Source: Pleurodeles waltl (taxonomy: Eukaryota > Chordata > Amphibia > Caudata > Salamandridae). Taken from it: DNA of 64,000 nucleotides. Below are positions 48,916-61,259 of the stretch, in pieces. The stretch spans positions 643,561,465 to 643,625,464 of the forward strand of contig NC_090439.1 in assembly GCF_031143425.1 (NCBI RefSeq), read 5' to 3'. The notes beneath the pieces were generated by a model, which had not been told where the DNA came from, did not search any database, and saw nothing but the letters and a program-made list of their open reading frames with translations. The translations under genes and the position numbers were made by a program. The stretch's first letter is position 1, and every line of letters starts with the position of its first letter.

Positions 48916-49791
48916 CAGGGTCAGCTTTAGCGTTGGTGATGTCAGGTGCGACAACATTTGTTGATGCCCTCACCAGTGAGCACCTTCGCCACAGATTCCC
49001 TCACTACCACCCTTTAACAGTGCCCGCAAGTCTCCATAACCACTCTCCCTCAGATGCATTTAATTAGTTTTATAGCACCACTCAAAAAAGTATAGCATGT
49101 CAGAGCACTGTGTATCACAAACACATTATACGGATGCACTTCAATCATGTGTGGAAATCAGTGTATAGGGAATTTTACATAAGATAAAGGACTACAAGGT
49201 GTAGGAGTCACATCATCCATACTAGTAGGCAGTATAGTTTCAGTGCTTGATCTGGAGAAGCACAAACTCAGAATGTAAAAAGTACAACCATAGTTAGGGG
49301 TTGTCTTTACTAATAAGAATTGATTTCTACCCAATTGAACCCTTTTTGCAACATTAGGATAATGAAAGACTGGGAAAAAATCAAAATGCTCTAGCCTATA
49401 CATTGCAGTTTGCATGCATCTCTTTGATGGCAGTTTCTAGCTCACTTGTTCTATGTTAGGATTTGAACTTATAAACTGCAAGTGAGTAAAGGGAATCTCC
49501 AATAAAAGCAGTAACCCACAAACCTATTTAGATTATATCCACTTTGTGATTTGCATGGTACACGTTCTTTGCAGCAGGCGTATTAACCCTTTGCGCTACT
49601 TTGTGATGAGTTAGAACTTCCACTAGACAAAACTCGAACTCTCCTCAGAAAGTCCATTAATCACCAGAGTTAATTGTTGAAAATTACTGATGGCAAGGAA
49701 CGCTGCAGCTTTAAAACCATAAAAGACTCCCTCACCCGAAGTCAAGGCCCGGTGCAGTGGCACCGATCGCACCGCCCTAGAGCCGGCCCTT
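48916..49791. mobile_element. hAT-like non-autonomous element
   Basis: The left end CAGGGTCAGCTTTAGCG pairs with the right end, whose reverse reads AAGGGCCGGCTCTAGGG, and the flanking 8-mers CCTCTGGT and CCGTTGGT agree at 6 of 8, as expected for an aged 8-bp hAT duplication. No transposase. A LINE-like TTTTATAGCACCACTC piece lies inside near 49,070. Confidence 0.55.
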
Positions 49792-50500
49792 CCGTTGGTG
49801 TTTTGAGTGCCTTCACCAGCCTAACTGGCCCTTAGCGTGCTGATATTCCTAAACATGCCTGTCAGTTTTGCCACAGCGCTTCCTTCTCACACTCACATCT
49901 ACACAACGTCCTCGCCTTACACCCTGCCCTAATAGAGCAATTCACCCTGACAACAAACCCTTTAAAGAGAACCCCACACTTTTGAATGTGTCCATTATGT
50001 GCCCCCCTGATGATCCTGGAGACGCCTGATTTTACTGCTTCTAATTCTCCATAGACTGGCAGAAACACAGATACCAAGGGCAAGGACTGAAACGTGTTCG
50101 GTGGCAAGAGAGATTAGACAAGCAGCCATGAAGAGCTGTATTGAGGTTTTAGCTGTGTTTTTGGTTTTATTGGCCAGCATTCGGCTAGCCGTAAGGTCAA
50201 AGTCCTGCATTTCTGTTTTCTTCCAATTCCCCTCCAGGCCTATCTGCTGGCGTGGCCGGTTTGTACAATGCACTATCTCGCTGCCGGGTGAGATGCTCCA
50301 GTTTTGGGGAAAGCCATAACATCCATAAGGCACTATTCACGCTCCCTTTAGCTTATCTCCTCCTTCTCCCCCGCCCTCACTTCCATTTCTCCAACTTTTC
50401 TTTGTCTTTCCCCACTTTAGCAGCTACAGCCGGGGTGGAGTTCTTATTGGGCCTCTTCTGCCTGCAGTTGGGCAGACAAAAAGCTCATAATTAGCGTGAA
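49792..50500. other. Intronic DNA, nothing assigned
   Basis: No gene or repeat recognised. Confidence 0.5.
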
Positions 50501-50504
50501 AGGG

Positions 50505-51140
50505 TGGGCGGGGGAGTAAGTGAAAGGGTGGATGGACAGATGCATGGATAAATGAGTGAAAGGACGAATGTAAGGATATGAAAGGTTGCATGGATGGGTG
50601 AGTGAAAGGACGGATGAAAGTAAATGGATGGATGGATTAGTGGTTGGATGAGACGAATGTATGGACTGTTAGGCTGGATGGATGAACATAGTGAAACAGT
50701 GGATAGATGGATGAACAAAAGGATAAATGGATGTAAGGATGGATGAGTGAAAGGGAGAGTAGATGGATGGCTGGATGAAAAGGTGAGCTGATGGATGAGT
50801 GAAAGGGCAATGAGTGAAAAGGAGGATGAATGAGTAAGTGAAAGGGTAAATGGATGATGGGTCAGAGAGTAGATGGATGAGTGAAACTGAGGATGGCTGA
50901 ATGGAGGGAAGAGGTGAGTGAATGGGTGGATGGATGAGCGAAGGATAGATGATAGGGAAAGTGTGGGAGAAGTTTGAAGATGGATAGGTAAGTTTGGATA
51001 TGGATGGACGGGATGGTGAGACACTGAATGATGGATGAAGGATTGAATAGATGACAGAATGTAATGGTGAAATGGTGGGTGGATATCCCTTGGCAGATGG
51101 AAATATGAAAGGATGAATGGATAGATGCTTGGATGGAAAG
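50505..51140. repeat. GGATGGATGAGTGAAAGG minisatellite
   Basis: Degenerate units of 4-base GATG/TGGA words arranged in roughly 16-32-base periods over 630 bases. Long minus-strand open frames rich in Ser, Pro, Ile and His are repeat artefacts. Confidence 0.93.
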
Positions 51141-52680
51141 GACAAGCAAACTCTTTCTGGATACTCCCTTGGCTTTATGTGCTCTGAGGCACACATACAA
51201 TGGCATAACACAGTGTCAACTTAATACAACAAATATTGTAACTGCTGCCTATAGTGCAGACTGCTTTACAACAAGGTCAAAATATAACTGTTGGGAAAAT
51301 CTTTGTTTTCCTAAAACTGAAATCTATTTATTGTGACACCTCATTGCAGCTTGCACAGACCTGACTGTGATTTATACAAACCCCTTATTTTGTAAAATAA
51401 ATCCCACTTTAACTGGTTTTCTGGTTCTGCAGCTACCTTCATCCATCCAAGCATTACTTGTTATTCCTTGTTTCATATACTTAAGCACAGGTCATAATTT
51501 TTCAGTCAGACCTCCTAGGCCCTGGAATACTCTATTCATAAAACCATATCAGGTATCAAACTGTGTTGTAATAGTTCATAACTCCCCCTGGAAAACCGCA
51601 TTAAACGCATATTATGTTTAGCTAGCTTGTTAGAACTTAGTTCATTTTGTAAAATGGCCCTTTAGTATACATGTGTTTCGATGTGTAACATGATTTCTCT
51701 GTGGGAGAAATCCCTTGACACCATGCTTAATTTTTATATAAAAACGTGCCAGTCCTCAAAGCTCTCTTCTGAAACACACAGCTGCTGCCATTAAATGTGC
51801 AAGCACAGAATACTGAGGCAGCTAATCCTAAAGCAATCTCTGGACTCTTTAATCCATTTACAGTTACTCCCTGCCCCAGCAGGTGACTCTTGCAGCTTTC
51901 TGCTTTCTACCTTTGCAACGCTTTTTCGTTTTTCTCTTCCTCCGTCTTTCCCATATGTGTCTTTTGCTCGCAGTAAATGCTTGAAACAGAAAAATAAGTG
52001 CCGGCCCTCAATAATAAGTGCTGGTGCCCCGCACTGGAAATCACTGGCTCAAATTAAGCACTGCCCGAGACAAACTGGGAGGGGCAGGCCTGGCTAGCCG
52101 CCACTATTTCCACTTTATGTTTAGACTGACAGGGCTGGCTGACAAACCATCCCTTCCTGTCCTCTCAGTCTCTATGATGTGCAGAACACAATGCAAGGTC
52201 TTCGATGCCAGGTGGGGTGGCGTAAAAGTATCTGAAACAGGCTAAAAAACCCAGCTGCTCTAAATGAAATATTTGTTTAAATGAACGACACATTCAATAT
52301 AAAGATCTGCACAAAGAGGGATGATTACACAGACAGTTGTGGGAGTTCTTCATTTCCAGCTCTTATTTCTGACAGCTAGTCTTTGAGAGCCTTTTGTTGC
52401 TCGAGTAGTGTCATCATAATAAGAATTTATAAGAAATCTGAAAAAGGGAAGTGGAGTTTTTCTTTAATACTGTGGTACACATCATCTTCAAAACATGTGT
52501 TGCTTAGTTGTAAAAGAGTGTCCTTTCAGATGCAGTGAATGCACAGTAAGCCAGGGGCGTATCATAAAGTGTTGTGCTGGCTCAGTGCACAACCAAGTGC
52601 CCCTGTTGTTTTTGTTGTTGTTTGATTTTTCTGTTGCATTTGAGGAGTGACAGTGGCGGCACTATGGTGGGGCCAGCTGC
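51141..52680. other. Intronic DNA, nothing assigned
   Basis: No gene. CAGGGGCGTATC at about 52,553 looks like a hAT end but no partner end was found. Confidence 0.45.
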
Positions 52681-54135
52681 AGCCCATACCACAGCACTCT
52701 GTGCCGCTCCACTGTACGCCACTCCACTATATGCTATTCCAGTATATGCCACTCCACTCTGTGCCACTCCACTCAAAGCTGTTCCACTGTACACCACTCC
52801 ACTCTACCCCATTCCACTGTACACCACAACATAATGCCATGACAATCTATGCCACAATATTCCATGATACGGCACTATACAACATGACACTGTATTAATC
52901 TGCACTCTATGCCACTCCAGTCTATGCCACTTGAGTTTAATCCGCTCTATGACCATCTACTCCCTTCTTCGACCCTCTATGCCACTCCACTCTAGGAAAC
53001 TCTACTCCACTGTAAACTACTCATCTGTACAACACTGTACTCCAATCTGTGTCACTATACAATACTATACTCCAGTCTGTTCAATCTACCACACTCTATG
53101 AGACTAAGCAACTCCTTCTATGCCACTTCACCACAATTTACTCTACTGTACCCTATAACACACTACTCCACTCTACTCTACTGTATGCCACTCCACCCAA
53201 CAGCACTGTATGCCACTTAACTCTACATCATTCTATGCCACTCCACTGTACTACACTCTGCTCTACCTTACAATGTTCTACAACACTGTACTCCACTCCA
53301 TACCACTCCATGACATGGCATACCAGTCCACTGTACAGCATGCCACTCCACTCCATAACACTTTACTCCAGTCTATGCTACACCACTACACTGTACTCCA
53401 CTCACAGCACTGTACTGCACGACACACCACTTCACTGTAAGAGACTTTACTCTAGGCTATGCCATTCCAATCAACTCCACTGTACGACACTTTACAACAG
53501 TCCAGACTACAACACTCTACTCTACACAAGTCCACTCTACTACATGGTATCCCACTCTATGCCCCTACACTCCACTCTACAACACTCTACTCCACTCTAT
53601 GCCACTATAGGACACCCCACTCAACTCTGTTCCACTCAATGACACTTTAAAATACAGTACACAACTCGGTCTACACCACTCCACCCAACTTTACTTAACT
53701 CTACTCTATGACATACTACTCCACTGTACACCACTCGACTCAATGCCACTTGACTCTACAACACTCTCTACCACTATACTGTTCCACACTTACGACACAG
53801 TGCTGTATGCCACTCTACTCTTCAACACTCTCCTCCACTCTATGCCTGCCCACTGTATTCCACTCTGTGAAAATTTCCAACAGTCTATGACATGCCATTT
53901 CATTGTACACTCCGCCACTCTGCGCTATTCCACTGTACGCCACTTGACTCTACCCAACTTTACTACATGCCACTCCACTCAACAACACTCTATGCCCATT
54001 CACTCTACCTCACATTACTCCAATCTATAGCACTCGACTGTATTCCATCCCACTGTACTCCAGTCTACGACACTCCACTGTTTGACGGTCTCCTCCACTG
54101 TATTGTATGACACTCCACCAAACGACAGTCCACTC
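52680..54135. repeat. CCACTCCACTCTATG satellite-like array
   Basis: About 1.45 kb of degenerate 5/10/15-base words (CCACT, CTATG, CTGTA, ACTCC). The 197-codon frame at 53,049-53,642 is made wholly of the repeat and is not a gene. Confidence 0.95.
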
Positions 54136-54217
54136 GACGACACTAGGCTGTTCAATCTGAAACACATTTTTATTTTTAAAAAAACAAAAAACATTCAAAT
54201 TCAATGAAAAAGAATAC

Positions 54218-54308
54218 ATTTTAGCTAGGAAAAATTGACTTATTATTTCTGTACAAACCCAACTTAAACTATTCACACATTAGAAATTCTGAAGTTACAG
54301 TTACAACT
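54218..54308. repeat. Outer part of left arm, inverted-repeat host element
   Basis: Contains TACAAACCCAACTTAAACTA, whose reverse complement is present at about 63,190-63,215. It ends ...ACAACT where the LINE inserted; the right arm shows the unbroken sequence (AGTTG at 63,153). Confidence 0.8.
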
Positions 54309-54315
54309 CAATCAA

Positions 54316-56760
54316 TCAATAAATCCGTTTTTGTAAAGTGCAGCTACTCACCCATGAGGGTCTCAAGGTGCTGGGGGGGAGGAGAGGGGCCTCATCGTAA
54401 GAGCCATGTCTTGAGGTTCTTCCAGAAGATGGTGAGCGACGGGCTTTGTCTGAGGTGCAGGGGGAGGTTGTTCCAGCTCCTTGCTGCAATATAGGTGAAG
54501 GATCATCCAGGGCCATCTGTGTGGAGCGGAGGGATCTGGCGGAGTTCAGGTAGGCTTGTCCTGCATTGTGTATGGCCTTGTACTTGTGGGTGAGTAGCTT
54601 GAAGGTGATTCGCTTCTCGACTGGTAGCTAGTGGAGGGTCTTCAGGTGTTGGGAGATGTGTTCTCGGCATGGGAGGTCTAGAATGAGTCTGGCGGTGGTG
54701 TTCTGAATGAGTTGTAGTTTTTTTTAATGTTTCTAGTTGAGGTGCCGGTGTAGAGGGCATTGCGTAGTTGAGCTTGCTTGTGACTAAGGCATGGGCGACT
54801 GTCCTGCGACAGTCTGCTGGGATCCATCTGAAGATCTTCTGAAGTTTGCGGAGCGTGTGCCAGCAGGAGGAGGTGACTGAGTTTACCTGAAGGGTCATGG
54901 ATAGGGAGGAATCGAGAATGATGCCTAGGGTGCAGGCATTCTCAGTCAGTGCGGGTGAGGCGCTGAGGGATGTGGGCCACTAGGAGCTGAGGTGGCATTT
55001 CCGATGATGATGAGCTCAGTCTTGTTGGAGTTGAGCTTGAGGCAGCTTTCTCTCATCCAGGTGGCGACGGCTTCCATTCCTGAGTGGAAGTTCATTTTGG
55101 CCGTGTCCGAGTCTTCGGTGAGGGAAATGATGAGTTGTGTGACATCGGCATATGACACGATGTTCATACCCTTGGCTTCTGACAACAACTGCGAGAGGGG
55201 CCATGTATACGTTGAACAGTGTGGGACTCAGTGAGAATCCTTGGGGGACTCCGCAGTTGACTCCTGTGGGTCTGGATGTGTAGGGTGGGAGTCTGACCCT
55301 CTGTAGCCTCCAGGAGAGGAAGGAGTGGATCCATTCCAGGGCTCTTCTGTGGATTTCTATGTCATGGAGTCTGGTGCGCAGAGCGCTGTGGCAGACCGGG
55401 TTGAAAGCTTCTGAGAGGTCGAGGAGAATGAGCGCTGCGGTGTGGCGGCGGTCTAGGAGTAATTGGATGTCGCTGGTGGCTGCCAGGAGGGCTGTCTCCA
55501 TGCTGTGGTTGCTGCGGAAGCCAGCCTGGGAGCTGTCCACGGCGTTGTTGGCCTTGATGAAATTCCGTAGTTGATTGTTTTCTCCAGTACTTTGGCAGGG
55601 TAGGGTAGCAGCGAGATGGACCAGAAATTCCTTAGTTCTGATATGTCAGCCGAAGGGGTCTTCAGGAGAGGGTGTATTGTGGTGTGTTTCCAGCCCTCTG
55701 GGAAGGTGCCAGTGTTAATGGAGCAGTTCATTGTGTTCCAGAGCTCGGGAGTGATGGATGCGCTGACTCTGATGTATATGTGGTGTGGCCATGGGTCCGT
55801 GGGGGCTCCGGAGTGGGTGCTGTTCATGATGCTGACTGTTTCCTCTGTGGTGAGCGTGTACCAGCTGTGGATGGTTCTGGTGGGTTCTGGGGACCGTGGG
55901 GGTCGGTCACAGGTTCCGGTGCCAGGATTTTCCAGGAGGAAGCTGTCGCAGATGTCCTGGATCTTGCGGTGGAAAAAGTTGGCAAGTTTGCCGCACGGGT
56001 TCAGTGATGAGGGGATGCTGGTGACTTTGGATAGGGGATCTGTGACTAAGAAGCAGTGTTTGCAGCGGTGGTCAGTCCAGTCCAGGGTGGAGATGGTCTT
56101 GATGGTGATCCGGTTGCTTGAGCTGAAGATGGGGTCCAGTGTGTGTCCTGCGATGTGTGTCGGTGCGGAAACCAGCTGTCTGAGGCTGAGGGTGGTGAGG
56201 TTGTTGAGTAGAGCAGTGGTGTTTGGATTGACGCGGTCCTCGAGGTGGAAATTCAAGTGGCCGAGGAGGAGGTAGTCATTTGACGCCTGGGGGTAGCGAT
56301 GTCTACAACATCCTCTATGAAAGTTGGGCAGGGGCCAGGTGGCCTGTACACCAGGGTGCTGCGGATGGAGGAGTTGTGGTTGGAATGGACCAGGAAGTGA
56401 AGGTGTTCCATGGTGGTGCATTGTTCTTCTGGGACGGCCTTGACGCGTAGTGAGGACTTGTGTCCGATGGCGAGTCCTCCACCTGGTTGGGAGGGCCGGT
56501 CCCTCCTTAGGATGCTTTATACGTCGGGAATGGCGATGGTGATGTCTGGTCCCGAGGTGGGGTTGGTCCAGATCTCGCTAAGGAAGGCGATACCCGGTTG
56601 AGCGTTGTCGATCAGATCCCAGAGTTCAGTGGCATGTTTGTGGAGGGGGCAGATGTTCCGGAGCAGGCAGTTGATAGGGTTGTCGAGGTTGATGGTATGT
56701 CTGTGTGCGGAAAGTACCTTCAGCTTGTTGAGGCTGGCGACGAATTTGCAGTTCCTGCAA
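54316..56760 (-). pseudogene. LINE ORF2 (endonuclease and reverse transcriptase)
   Basis: Would nick target DNA and copy the element RNA. From the amino end (right): endonuclease start with a NxxPGIAFLSEIWT block near 56,600, the LLGHLNFH block (D of GDFN changed) and HTLDPIFSS and DWTDHRC near 56,240-56,060; then the reverse transcriptase with ISLLPYPAKVLEKTIN (about 55,590), QAGFRSNHS (55,525), LILLDLSEAF (55,420), GVPQGFSLSPTLFN (55,240), and the active-site box, which reads YADV where YADD is expected (about 55,150). The carboxyl part contains ARSWNNLP near 54,480. Frameshifts at about 55,200 and 54,900, plus the lost Asp, make it inactive. Confidence 0.85.
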
Positions 56761-56954
56761 GTTAAAGGTCTGTGGGTGTCCTTGGGGGAGATGATGCAGC
56801 AGTTGCTGAGACGTCCGGTGTTGACGTTGGAGGAGGGTCTCTGAGTCGTAACTGAGGCAGGCCAGGGGGTGGTTTAACGGAGATCCAGGGTTCTTGGTGC
56901 TGGGTGCGGTCTGGGTGTAGACGGGCGCAGACGGGCTTGGCGTTGGTGCGCCAA

Positions 56955-57660
56955 CGGCGCGCCCCGCTGCGTCACCACACTGCAGCCACCATTAAGAAGG
57001 GGAGGGGGCGATGGGGAGAAGTCAGCTGGGAGGCGGGAGGATGGGAAAGGAGCTTCGCGGGGGAAGGGACAGAGGAAAGGAGGGGAGAAAGGAAAAGTAA
57101 AGGAAAACTAGTGAAAAAAAGCAGAAAAAGCAAGAGTGAACGAGCGACACTATTGATGACCACTATACCACCAAGTATGTGGTGCAGGGACGAGCCTGTG
57201 GGTGGAGGAGGGCATCAAACTGAGAGTCAGGAGGCTCTCAGTTTGTCCCAGGCAAAAGGCAGAGGCAGCATCAGCAGGTCAGTGCAGTTGCCCTCTCACA
57301 GCGCTGCAGCTGCCATTAAGAAGGGGTGGGGGGTGAGGGGTCGGTCAGCTGGGAGGCAAGAGGGCTGGAAAGGTGCTTCGCGGGGGAGGGTGACAGAGGA
57401 AAGGAGGGGGGAAAGGAAAAGAAAAGGAAAGGAAAACAAGTGAAAAAAGGCAGAAAAAGCAAGAGTGAAAGAGCGACAGAGAGAAATACTTACTTGTGAT
57501 GGCCACTAGACCCCCAGGGATGAGGTGCAGGGATGAGCCTGCAGGTGAAGGAGAGCCTCGAACTGAGAGTCAGGAGGTTCTCAGTTCATCCCAGGCAAAA
57601 GGTAGAGGCAGCAGTCAGAGGAGCTGGGGAGGGGAGCAGACGCTGACCAGGAGGTCAGTG
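56955..57660 (-). repeat. LINE 5' UTR monomers, period 323
   Basis: CAGC(C/T)(A/G)CCATTAAGAAGGGG occurs at 56,983 and 57,306, and each is followed by matching text: GTCAGCTGGGAGGC, GCTTCGCGGGGGA, AGAAAAAGCAAGAGTGAA, GAGAGTCAGGAGG and CCCAGGCAAAAGG. The second unit has about 40 extra bases near 57,620. They lie directly upstream of ORF2 on the element's sense strand, as promoter monomers do in some LINEs. Confidence 0.8.
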
Positions 57661-57665
57661 CAGTT

Positions 57666-57917
57666 GAAATGTATATTTTACGCACCACCAGTTATAACTT
57701 AAATTTATATTTTACACAACACCTTCAATTTACTATAAGTTGTGTACATCCGTACACAGTTTTGTCACCTCGTTTGCCACACTACATTAACTTTAACTTG
57801 CCACTGTACCATGCACTGTGTTCTCAGAAATGATGTAATTTAGTATGTCATAAGTGTTGTTATGAATGCTATCATTTCACATGCTTTTACGCATGTAGTA
57901 TGCACAGGTATACCCAG
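57666..57917. repeat. Inner part of left arm and loop, inverted-repeat host element
   Basis: 57,666-57,825 is the reverse complement, with divergence, of about 63,008-63,152: shared words include CAATTTACT(T)A(T)AAGTTGTG, CAGTTTTGTCACCTC and TTGCCACACTACA. 57,826-57,917 is unpaired loop sequence. Confidence 0.8.
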
Positions 57918-58136
57918 TGCGTAGCATCCTCCCCAGCCCGGGAGCATGCAAAGACCACGCCACACACAGAGCTCCTGATTAGTCATCTTTATTCATATGA
58001 TCACACACTAAATCACTGATTACATCATAGCCACTACTAACCACACCTTAACACCTCCCCGCAGGTTGCGCAATCTCCTTTCTAAATCTGCCCAGAACCA
58101 CAAGGGTCCTAGAACACTGAGTCTCATAACACTGCA
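57918..58136 (-). repeat. 3' LTR of the gypsy element
   Basis: 219 bases, TG...CA; shares GGAGCATGCAAAG, ACTAACCACACCTTAAC, TTTCTAAATCTGCCCAGAAC and AAGGGTCCTAG with the right LTR in direct orientation. Confidence 0.85.
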
Positions 58137-58599
58137 TCTTCTCCCATGTTAAATAAATAGTATAGACAGAATGACATTAGAGCTCTTCGATGAGTCGTCT
58201 AGGTGCTCACACTAGTAGACCAGTTCTTGTGGTCAAGGAAATGAAACTGCATTCTGATTTGGCACCGTAGAGTCCGATCTTGATCTGGACTTTCAGGTGG
58301 AGTCATCTCGTTGAAGATTGCAGAAGCTGACATAGTTTGAAGTAGGTGTCTAAAATGTGATGAGTCCCATGTAATGATTTTTCCCGGTCACTGAGCCACC
58401 ACCTTGTGTCCTTTGCAAGACTCCACCACCAGATGTTCGAGTTCAACTAAAGTGTCCATTTTCTGTTGTTGCTTTTGTTTAGCTAGGACCCAGTCACCTT
58501 CAACAAAGACTGTTTCCTGAGTTCGGCGACACCGACCAGCATACTCTCCTACATTTGCGAGAAGTGTCTAGGGTCCGAACCTTATCAGCATCCAAAGGT

Positions 58600-59480
58600 T
58601 GATCCAATGTGGCAGTTTGGTTTTAATAACTATCCCAAACAGTAGGACTGTCACCAGTAGTGGAGTGAGGAGTTGGGCGATAAGCACAGAGAGCTTGGCA
58701 CAAGGCTTGTCTCGGTTCAAATCCCTCCATTGCCACTCGCTGAGTTACTTTCTTGAGGGTGCCCATGCAACCTGCAAAAAGGCCATTGGCTTGAGGCCAC
58801 AGAGATGTTCCATTCGGATGCTTGACATTCAGCTTCACAATAAACTTCTTGAATTTGCGACTATTGCACAGCGGATCATTGTCTGATTTAAGAATGGGAG
58901 GGATACCCCACGCTGCAAAGATATCATCCAGTCACTCAATAAACTTGTCATGAGTGGTTTATGACATTTTCTCTACTATTGGAAAGTGTGAATAGTCATC
59001 GATGACTACCATGAGATGATGTCCGTTCCCCAAGGGCCCATCAACAGCAACTCTTTCCCACGGCTGGGTAGGAAGATCCAACACAGTCAATGGGTGCTGG
59101 GTCACTTTACTTGAAAGACAGTTGAACAGATGGCACACCCTCAGTTCCCTTTCAACTCATTCATCTAGACTCAGGAATCACACACAGTATCTCAGGACTC
59201 TTTTGGTGGCTACAATGCCACAAGGTCCTTCATGTGTCATCTCAATGACTTGCTGGCCAAGGCTAGCAGGTATCATGATTCGCGAACCTCTCAGTACAAC
59301 ACCTTTCTTGGTCACAGATACCTCATCCTGTACATTTTTAAACTTTTAAAATTCAGCATCATCCTCCATAGGTCGAACACTCTTATTCCACGACTGGGTT
59401 GAAATTATATCCATAAGAATGAGCATGTTCTTGACAGCATTTGTAGCAGCAATTATTTGTTCAATGGATAAGACAGGATG
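58600..59480 (-). pseudogene. gypsy integrase
   Basis: Core blocks on the minus strand: PWERVAVDGPLGNG with the first Asp (about 59,050), VVIDDYSHFP (59,010), IPPILKSDNDPLC with the second Asp (58,890), then HPNGTSLWPQANG (58,800). The usual Glu after QANG is gone (QANGLFAG). The carboxyl region has LCAYRPTPHSTTGDSP (58,675). In-frame stops interrupt the core (for example after VEKMS). Confidence 0.82.
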
Positions 59481-59631
59481 GATACTGGACCTAACAATGA
59501 AATTAATGTACCCCTGTTTTAAACGTCAAGCTGTATTTGTGTAGAGGTACTCGTGAAAAGTAATCAGCAGGGTTCTGATATTTACCTGGCCTGTGTACAA
59601 TAACATGGTAATACTCTTGCAGTCACAATCC

Positions 59632-59898
59632 CTACCTCTCGAAGCGAGGGGGCATCTTGGCTTTAGGGTTCCCAACAATAGTGAGTAGCACTTGGTGGTC
59701 TGTGACAATGGTGAAGCACTTTCCATACAGATATACAAGAAAATGTTCACAGACGGCAGCCAAACTCTCCTTTTCCGGCTGAGAGTAGGCTTGTTCACTG
59801 TTGGACAAACTTCGGCTGGCGTAGGCCACAATGTGTTTCTGAGCATTTGGATGACCATTATGTTGGGCAAGGATCGCTCCCAGCCCCACCGGACTCAT
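59632..59898 (-). pseudogene. gypsy RNase H domain
   Basis: Reads SPVGLGAILAQ, then VAYASRSLSNSEQAYSQPEKE, LAAVCEHFLVYLYGK and TDHQVLLTI, the standard block order of the Ty3/gypsy RNase H that degrades RNA in the RNA-DNA hybrid. This piece is open for 88 codons and is the best-preserved part of the element. It is joined upstream to the reverse transcriptase connection region (59,901-60,086, FAIVSAPLREVTK) by a frameshift or stop near 59,900. Confidence 0.85.
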
Positions 59899-59900
59899 GT

Positions 59901-60830
59901 TTACATGAGTTCAGTTAGTAATTTGGGGTCAGACCAGGCCATCTCAGTTGCATTCTCCATTACATGTTTTATCTTTTTGAAACTAAGATCACATACTGCA
60001 GACCACTGAAAAGGAACATCTTGCTTTGTCACCTCCCTCAGTGGGGCACTCACTATAGCAAAGGCACGAATGTACTTCTGCAACATGGTGACACCTTACG
60101 GGGGGCACATAGCTGATAGTGCTTGCACTTTATCTGGGTCAAGAGTCATTCCCCCATCAGAAAATATGTGCCCAAAGAATTTAGGCTTGTTTTTATGAAA
60201 CTCACACTTTGCTGCATGTGGAGTGAGACCTGCATTGACAAGTCATGGAGCTTTGTCATGCTCCTCCTGTGTTTATCCAAACACTAATATGTCATCACTG
60301 TAGTTGAAAGCATGCATATCTGGTTGAATTATGCGGCGTATAATGTCCTTAACCATTTCTGCAACTGATGATACTCCAAAGCTCAATCCTTTATATCTGG
60401 CCAAACCAACAAGAGTCGAAAAAGTGGTACTGTACCAAAAGTTCTATTCCAGCTCCAGTTAGTGATATCCTTTGTTCAGTTCAAGATTAGAGAAGACGCT
60501 GGCATCATTCAACTGCATAATCATGCCTGTGATGCACAGAGCAGGATGTCTTTCTCTCTCGATTGCTCTGTTGGCCTGGTGCATATCACACAGATGAGCA
60601 CTGCAATTCCACTGTCCTTTTGGGTACTACCACTATGGGTGAAAACCATGGTGTAGGACCAATGGAATGCTCGATGATGTCATGCTTTAACAGTGTTTTT
60701 AGTTTTTTGCTGACCAGCTGTAAATGAAAGGCAATTCTGTGGTGCCACTGAGCAACAGAGCAAATGTCCTTGTTAATGTGAAGTCTCATTTTCATTGTTT
60801 TACCTGAGCAACAGAGCAAATGTCCTTGTT
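59901..60830 (-). pseudogene. gypsy reverse transcriptase
   Basis: Blocks in order on the minus strand: LLKHDIIEHS and GPTPWFSPIVVVPKR (60,700-60,605), then a decayed palm, then FNYSDDILVFG (60,309-60,278), which keeps both catalytic Asp residues but is followed at once by a stop, then the thumb/connection piece at 60,086-59,901. Several stops and frame changes lie between 60,605 and 60,310. Confidence 0.82.
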
Positions 60831-61250
60831 TATTTGAAGTCTCATTTTCATTGTTTTATGTTGGCCCAGGCCGTGGAATAACAGTGGAAATTGACTTACA
60901 ATTTCACATTCAATGTATAAGTTGTAATTGAGACATATCAGTCCCATGTTAGCAGCAGTGGCAAAGCTGAGCAGGCTTGCACTGGTTGAAGTTCCTGGAA
61001 GTAAGTGAATTGGTGCTTGGACAGGCACTACTTTATATTTTATGGTCACTGTGAATGACCCTTGACTTTTCAATGGTTTGGGAGCAGCACAAGTCTATAC
61101 CTTCGTATTGGACAGATTAAGTTGTGGCACAGGAGACAGGTTGGGAAACTTCTCAACTGGCATGACATTAATTGATGCACGCCTGTCTAAGATGAAGGTT
61201 ATAGGATAATCGTTAACCTTTATTGGGATCTTCGGCAGTGCCCAAATGAG
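60830..61250 (-). pseudogene. gypsy protease
   Basis: At 61,187-61,161 the frame reads ILDRRASINVM: the D-T-G active site of the retroviral-type aspartic protease is D-R-R here, so it would be inactive. Adjacent text VNDYPITF fits the preceding strand. A 45-50-base direct repeat (AGCAACAGAGCAAATGTCC at about 60,750 and 60,808) marks a small internal duplication at the protease/RT border. Confidence 0.72.
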
Positions 61251-61259
61251 CTGGGATGT

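Larger units (their letters stand above)
54309..57665 (-). mobile_element. CR1/L2-type LINE, decayed, nearly full length
   Basis: Minus-strand non-LTR retrotransposon of about 3.4 kb: 3' tail of (TTGA)n type at 54,309-54,325, then ORF2, then a 5' region of two tandem monomers. It sits inside the left arm of the foldback host, since the host sequence resumes at 57,666. No long target duplication is evident. Confidence 0.85.

Noticed and set aside
50491..51211. Long minus-strand frames (177 and 180 codons) rich in Ser, Pro, Ile and His
   Set aside because: They are translations of the GATG minisatellite.
53049..53642. 197-codon open frame rich in Tyr, Thr, Leu and Ser
   Set aside because: It consists entirely of the CCACT/CTATG tandem repeat.
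55616..56275. 219-codon plus-strand frame
   Set aside because: It is the antisense shadow of the LINE endonuclease/RT region on the minus strand.
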